DNA of 64,000 nucleotides from Delphinapterus leucas (lineage: Eukaryota > Chordata > Mammalia > Artiodactyla > Monodontidae): contig NW_022098076.1 in assembly GCF_002288925.2 (NCBI RefSeq), forward strand, positions 90,799,933 to 90,863,932, written 5' to 3'. This document shows positions 59,690 through 64,000 of this stretch, piece by piece (positions within the stretch are counted from its first letter, which is position 1; the number at the start of each line of letters is the position of its first letter). A program made the position numbers and the translations under genes. Under the pieces are notes generated by a model that did no database searches, was not told the DNA's origin, and saw nothing but the letters and a program-made list of their open reading frames with translations.

Positions 59690-60260
59690 AGAAGTGTCAA
59701 CTCCACTAGATGTCAGTGTCATCCAAGGAATGACAAGAGGCAAATTAATTTTGAAATTGTAGCCACTTAGGAAACTAAATTCTCCTTGTTACCGGTTTGC
59801 ATCTATTCTTAAATATGTAAAATTTCATAGACTCTTCATCCCTGGCGATTATTGGTAGTTACTGGCTTAAATTGGCAAAAGTGTATTTATTGAAAAGCTT
59901 GTATGAGGAGGACAGAAGTACCATATGCCAAACAATCCTAGTGAATAAAAGTCCACGCAGGCTGGGACAGTAATGCCCAGATGAGGAAGCGTTGTCCTCG
60001 TTTATTAGACCCCCATAAAGAGGCCAGAGGTAATTAAGTAGTACACACACCATTTTTCAAATAACATGCTTATGAATTGTATTCACTTCGGATCTGATGA
60101 CCTGTAAATGTACCACTCTGGGCTGACATTCTTCAGTCCCAGCTGTTTCTGTTGGCATATACACATGTGCAGAAACAAGCAAAAATCTTTAGCAAAAATA
60201 AATCACACGCACCTTTGACAAAATAGTACAAACTTGAAAAAGTCTCTCCTGTAGTAGCAA
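59690..60260. promoter_or_regulatory. Enhancer-like AT-rich block (candidate conserved element)
   Basis: Repeat-free, with GCAAATTAATTTTG near 59740, GCGATTATTGG near 59845 and GGTAATTAAGTAG near 60028. Confidence 0.3.
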
Positions 60261-60479
60261 ATTATGTGTTATATTGGAGGTAGGAACGGTACTTCACTGA
60301 TAAAAAAGCTAAATTATATCCCATCTTGCTTATTTCTTTGAGAAAAAAAATCACTGTTTTGAGAAAGATGTTCGAAGGCTACCTCTCCATGCACTTCCTG
60401 GTTCTGTAATATTGGCACTCAGGATGGTTAGTTTAGTAGCCCTAGTTACGTGTGGTTCAGATGTTTTATTAGGAAATAT

Positions 60480-60700
60480 TTTCAAACCTGTAGGAATTTT
60501 AAAAAACGCATGCATGTACCCACCGTGCAACTCAGCAAATACAAGCATTTTTCTGCCACTGCAGCAGTTACTTCTTCTAGAAATAACCCAGTCACAGATA
60601 AACTGTGCCCCTCCAGAATACATCCCCCTGACCCCTGGTCCAGGGATCGGCATTCCCTTGGATTTGGTGTCTATTATCTGTATCCATGTCTTAAACTCAT
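60480..60700 (+). repeat. Possible ancient L1 3' fragment
   Basis: 'gcatgcatgtacccaccgtg', 'caactcagcaaatacaagca', 'tttttctgccactgcagcag' and 'agaaataacccagtcacag' resemble old L1 3' UTR text. Weak. Confidence 0.35.
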
Positions 60701-62284
60701 TCTAGTACGTGTCCACAGCTGTATGTTGCTTTGCCTGTTTTCAAGATTTACAATCGTGGTGTCACTTACATGGTATTTTTTAAAGCTTACCATATAATGC
60801 CGACACCCTGAAACAGAGCCAAGCATACCCAGTAACCTAAGATTGTGAAAAAGGCATAGCCCAGCTCATAGAGACGCTCTGTAAAAATAAGGCAGCAAAA
60901 TTGATAGTCTAAATAGACCTTTTTGAATGGTATTTTGTCTTCTGTAGAGAAGGGGAGCATGGATCCTGTTATATGTGTTCCAGCAGCCTTCGACTTCCTC
61001 ATCCGTTAAAAAGGGGAAAGCAGGTTCCTGTTTAATAGTGAGGCTCCTGTCAGCGATGCTGCCTGTCCTTGGAAGCAGGCAGCTGAAGACCCCCTTCACG
61101 GCTTCTTTTATCGCCTGGGGGAAAGTTAAACATTCCTCTAAAGAAGGAGATGGTAATGAGAGTTATCCTAGCCTTCCTTTCCTCTGTGTTCGCTGTTTGC
61201 GGAGGCTACACGGTCTCACTTCCGGCTCCCCCCGACCTTCTGTGATGGGTGTGATAAACTCCCGTTAGGTTTCTGGTTGTGTGTCAGGCTGGATGCCTTG
61301 CACACTCACTCCTGACCCAGGCAGCGGTACCCAGAGAGACTTCGGATCTGATGATTTCACGGAGCCATTTCAGCTGGAACGTAAGGACGTGGCTGATGCA
61401 GTCTCAGAGTTGGCAGAAACATCAGGAACCTTACTGGGAATTTGTGCGTGCTGCGGTGTCTTATGTCCAACGGGTTTGTTTTAGTTGCGTTGTTGGATTT
61501 CAGTTTTACGATGTGTATCACAGCCTGTTGTACCAAAAGTCACTGTAAGACAGCGATACAGCAAACCCTTTTGCCTAACAAATAACCACTGGTCTGTCTT
61601 GAAATTTTAGTTTTATGACTCTCTTCACCAACGTGTTGGAGCCGTAGGGAATTTCTGTTGCATTTTGTCAGTGAAGTCTTACATCAGTTTCGACCTCCTT
61701 CATCTCAGGGAGTGTGATCGAACATGGAGCTTAGTTCATAATCCTGCTTCGTGTGGAATCTGGAAATTCTGCTCTGACGACAGAGTGGCTGTGAGGACAG
61801 ATATGCTGCCTTGAGGAAGACGTTGATTTTTTTAATGTTTGTTTTGTTAATTATTCTGGTTAATAGAGAATAATGAAGATAGATTCCCAGATTTAGAAAT
61901 TTAGAATTCATAGAATTCTGAAAGTACCATTAATGGTCTCTGTTGATTTAAAAGAATTTTAAAAGTCATCGCCATGAGCTTTGAATCTCACTTTACAAAT
62001 AGTAACCTGAAATTCCAGCTTTCTTATGAACTGAGATGTAGGGAAAAGAGAATTTAAGGCTGTTACCTAGCTCTTACCACAGATTATTAATTAAAGAGTT
62101 AATTAAAGAGAAAAGTGAGCCCGCAACTCTTAACTAAAATTCACGACAAGGAATTGATAAATCTCTATTTCTTTCCTAGCCCAAAGGTTAAACGTCATGT
62201 TTTATGTTCTTCTGAAACTTTCTATTGGTTGCTTGTTTCGTTTCCTGGTACTTCATTCCAGGCCTCTAGCATCCTAAAGAAAAA

Positions 62285-62335
62285 AAGCACACGGGGCCTG
62301 GCACTTAGTAGATGTTCAGTAAATAAATGTCGGCT
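62285..62335 (+). repeat. L2 LINE 3' terminus
   Basis: 'ggggcctggcacttagtaga' followed by 'tgttcagtaaataaatgtcg' is the diagnostic L2 3' end (cctggcacatagtaggcgctcaataaatg). Confidence 0.7.
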
Positions 62336-62479
62336 TCTTAGCATCATCCAAGAAGCCTGTCTTCTAAGGAGTCCTTGTGCCCCTTGCAGTCCCACATCCG
62401 GGTTTACATCATGGGGACTTTTCTCCCTTATGCCCTATGACATCGCCCCCTTTAATATTTAAAAAAAAAAAAAAATTCA

Positions 62480-62760
62480 GCGGCTCCATCTCACGCCCTT
62501 TAAAACTGGATTTCATTAGCTTCTCACTGCTGCCCTGGACACCACAAAGTCTGTTCATTTCATATATCATCCCAGATTTGAAAAGCACATGAAAATGTTT
62601 CTCCATTTTCAATATTGCGTGAGTAATGTTCCCGTTGAAAAGTAATGGAGTGGAGTTGTCACTTGTCAGCACAGTTATTAAGGAGGACGAATCTCAGATC
62701 TTTTCTCTCATAATAAAATAAATCTGTCAGAAAATCATTGTGCTCACACTTTCTCATGCC
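62480..62760. promoter_or_regulatory. Enhancer-like block (candidate conserved element)
   Basis: Repeat-free with even composition: TGGATTTCATTAGC near 62507, GAGTAATGTTCC near 62621, CAGTTATTAAGG near 62672, AAAATCATTGTGC near 62731. Confidence 0.3.
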
Positions 62761-63039
62761 ACCAAGAGATGGAGACTTAGCTGTGGTGCTCCTTCAGTGT
62801 CCCCAAGTCACCGTGTGCTGGAGTTGTGGCTTCCAAACTGGGGCGACCACTGCCGCCCTCCCCGCCGATTGCCCGCTCCTGGGCAGCGCACGTACACCAG
62901 CAGTACGGCCGGGGAAACTGTTCAGGAACTTGGCAAACAAAGCCACTCATTTTTCTCCAGAGTACTGTTTTGCCCCAAAAGGTATTTTCAACTTTTTTCC
63001 CTTTGTTATTTTTTGTGGTATCTTAAACTAGTTTTAACT

Positions 63040-63320
63040 TTGAATTTGCTCTTTTCTAGCTATCCAGAAGCAATCAAAAGGAACATTAATGGCACCTTGA
63101 TACAAATTAAGGGTGTCCCTTTGAATTGCACAGCCGAAACGTTAATAGAAGTTTTTAAATCCTTCAGATGTTAATTAAATATATACATTTATGTCATAGG
63201 TTTCCCAAACAAGCAGCGAGGAATCCTCTCCTCCTCGGCTGGATTAACTGCAGCTTTAGAATGTGTTTTCCCGTTGGGCGTTACTTTCCTGTATGGTCCA
63301 CTGGTTTCTAGTAATTGAAT
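63040..63320. promoter_or_regulatory. Candidate conserved element or cryptic exon near exon F
   Basis: Starts at a good-looking acceptor (tttgctcttttctag ending near 63059), then AT-rich sequence with GAACATTAATGGC, ACGTTAATAG and GTTAATTAAAT. No repeat recognised. Read in AGAP1 frame after exon E it reaches a stop after nine codons. Confidence 0.3.
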
Positions 63321-63399
63321 TTTGAACTCTTTACAAAAGAATTAAAAGATAATTTTGCAGTGGAAAAGTAGGAAGAAAAGTTTAGAAAACTCCCTGTAA

Positions 63400-64000
<601 letters not shown>

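Overview
This is a mammalian nuclear window, almost certainly cetacean (whale or dolphin). It carries eleven tRNA-derived SINEs of the cetartiodactyl CHR/Bov-tA type. Six belong to a short, CpG-rich, little-diverged form with a 'gcggtacgcgggcc...ccagggaagccc' body on the antisense strand, which I associate with whale genomes. Several 5'-truncated LINE fragments match the cetartiodactyl L1 3' UTR.

The only protein-coding gene I can support is part of AGAP1 (ArfGAP with GTPase domain, ankyrin repeat and PH domain 1), transcribed on the + strand. Six consecutive internal coding exons are present: 2028-2113, 6485-6626, 11683-11817, 54006-54133, 55995-56150 and 63592-63684. All have GT-AG borders and compatible phases. 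Together they give 740 coding bases with no stop or frameshift, spanning about residues 104-350 of the human protein. They cover the GTPase-like domain from just after the P-loop, then the serine-rich basic linker, and stop at the junction where the PH domain begins. The first exons (P-loop) lie before the window, and the rest of the PH, ArfGAP and ankyrin parts lie after it. Paralogues AGAP2 and AGAP3 are disfavoured by residues in the second and fifth exons.

Layout: 1-2027 is the end of an intron and includes a CpG-island-like stretch with NRF1-like motifs. 2028-11817 holds three exons with introns of 4.4 and 5.1 kb. 11818-54005 is a 42 kb intron with young SINEs and L1 tails, old MIR/L2/L1/DNA-transposon fossils, and several AT-rich, TAAT-motif-rich, repeat-free blocks that look like conserved non-coding elements. 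54006-63684 holds the last three exons. In human the developmental gene GBX2 lies just beyond the 3' end of AGAP1, so enhancer-like blocks in these introns may serve GBX2 as well as AGAP1. That is inference.

I see no second protein-coding gene, no tRNA or rRNA gene, no CRISPR array and no bacterial-type system. The most unusual local items are a poly(A)-only insertion with a 15-bp target-site duplication inside an enhancer-like block (45507-45552), two abutting perfect palindromes (19394-19442), CTCF-like sites mostly pointing the same way, and a G-rich palindromic tract with a CTCF-like site directly downstream of the fifth exon.
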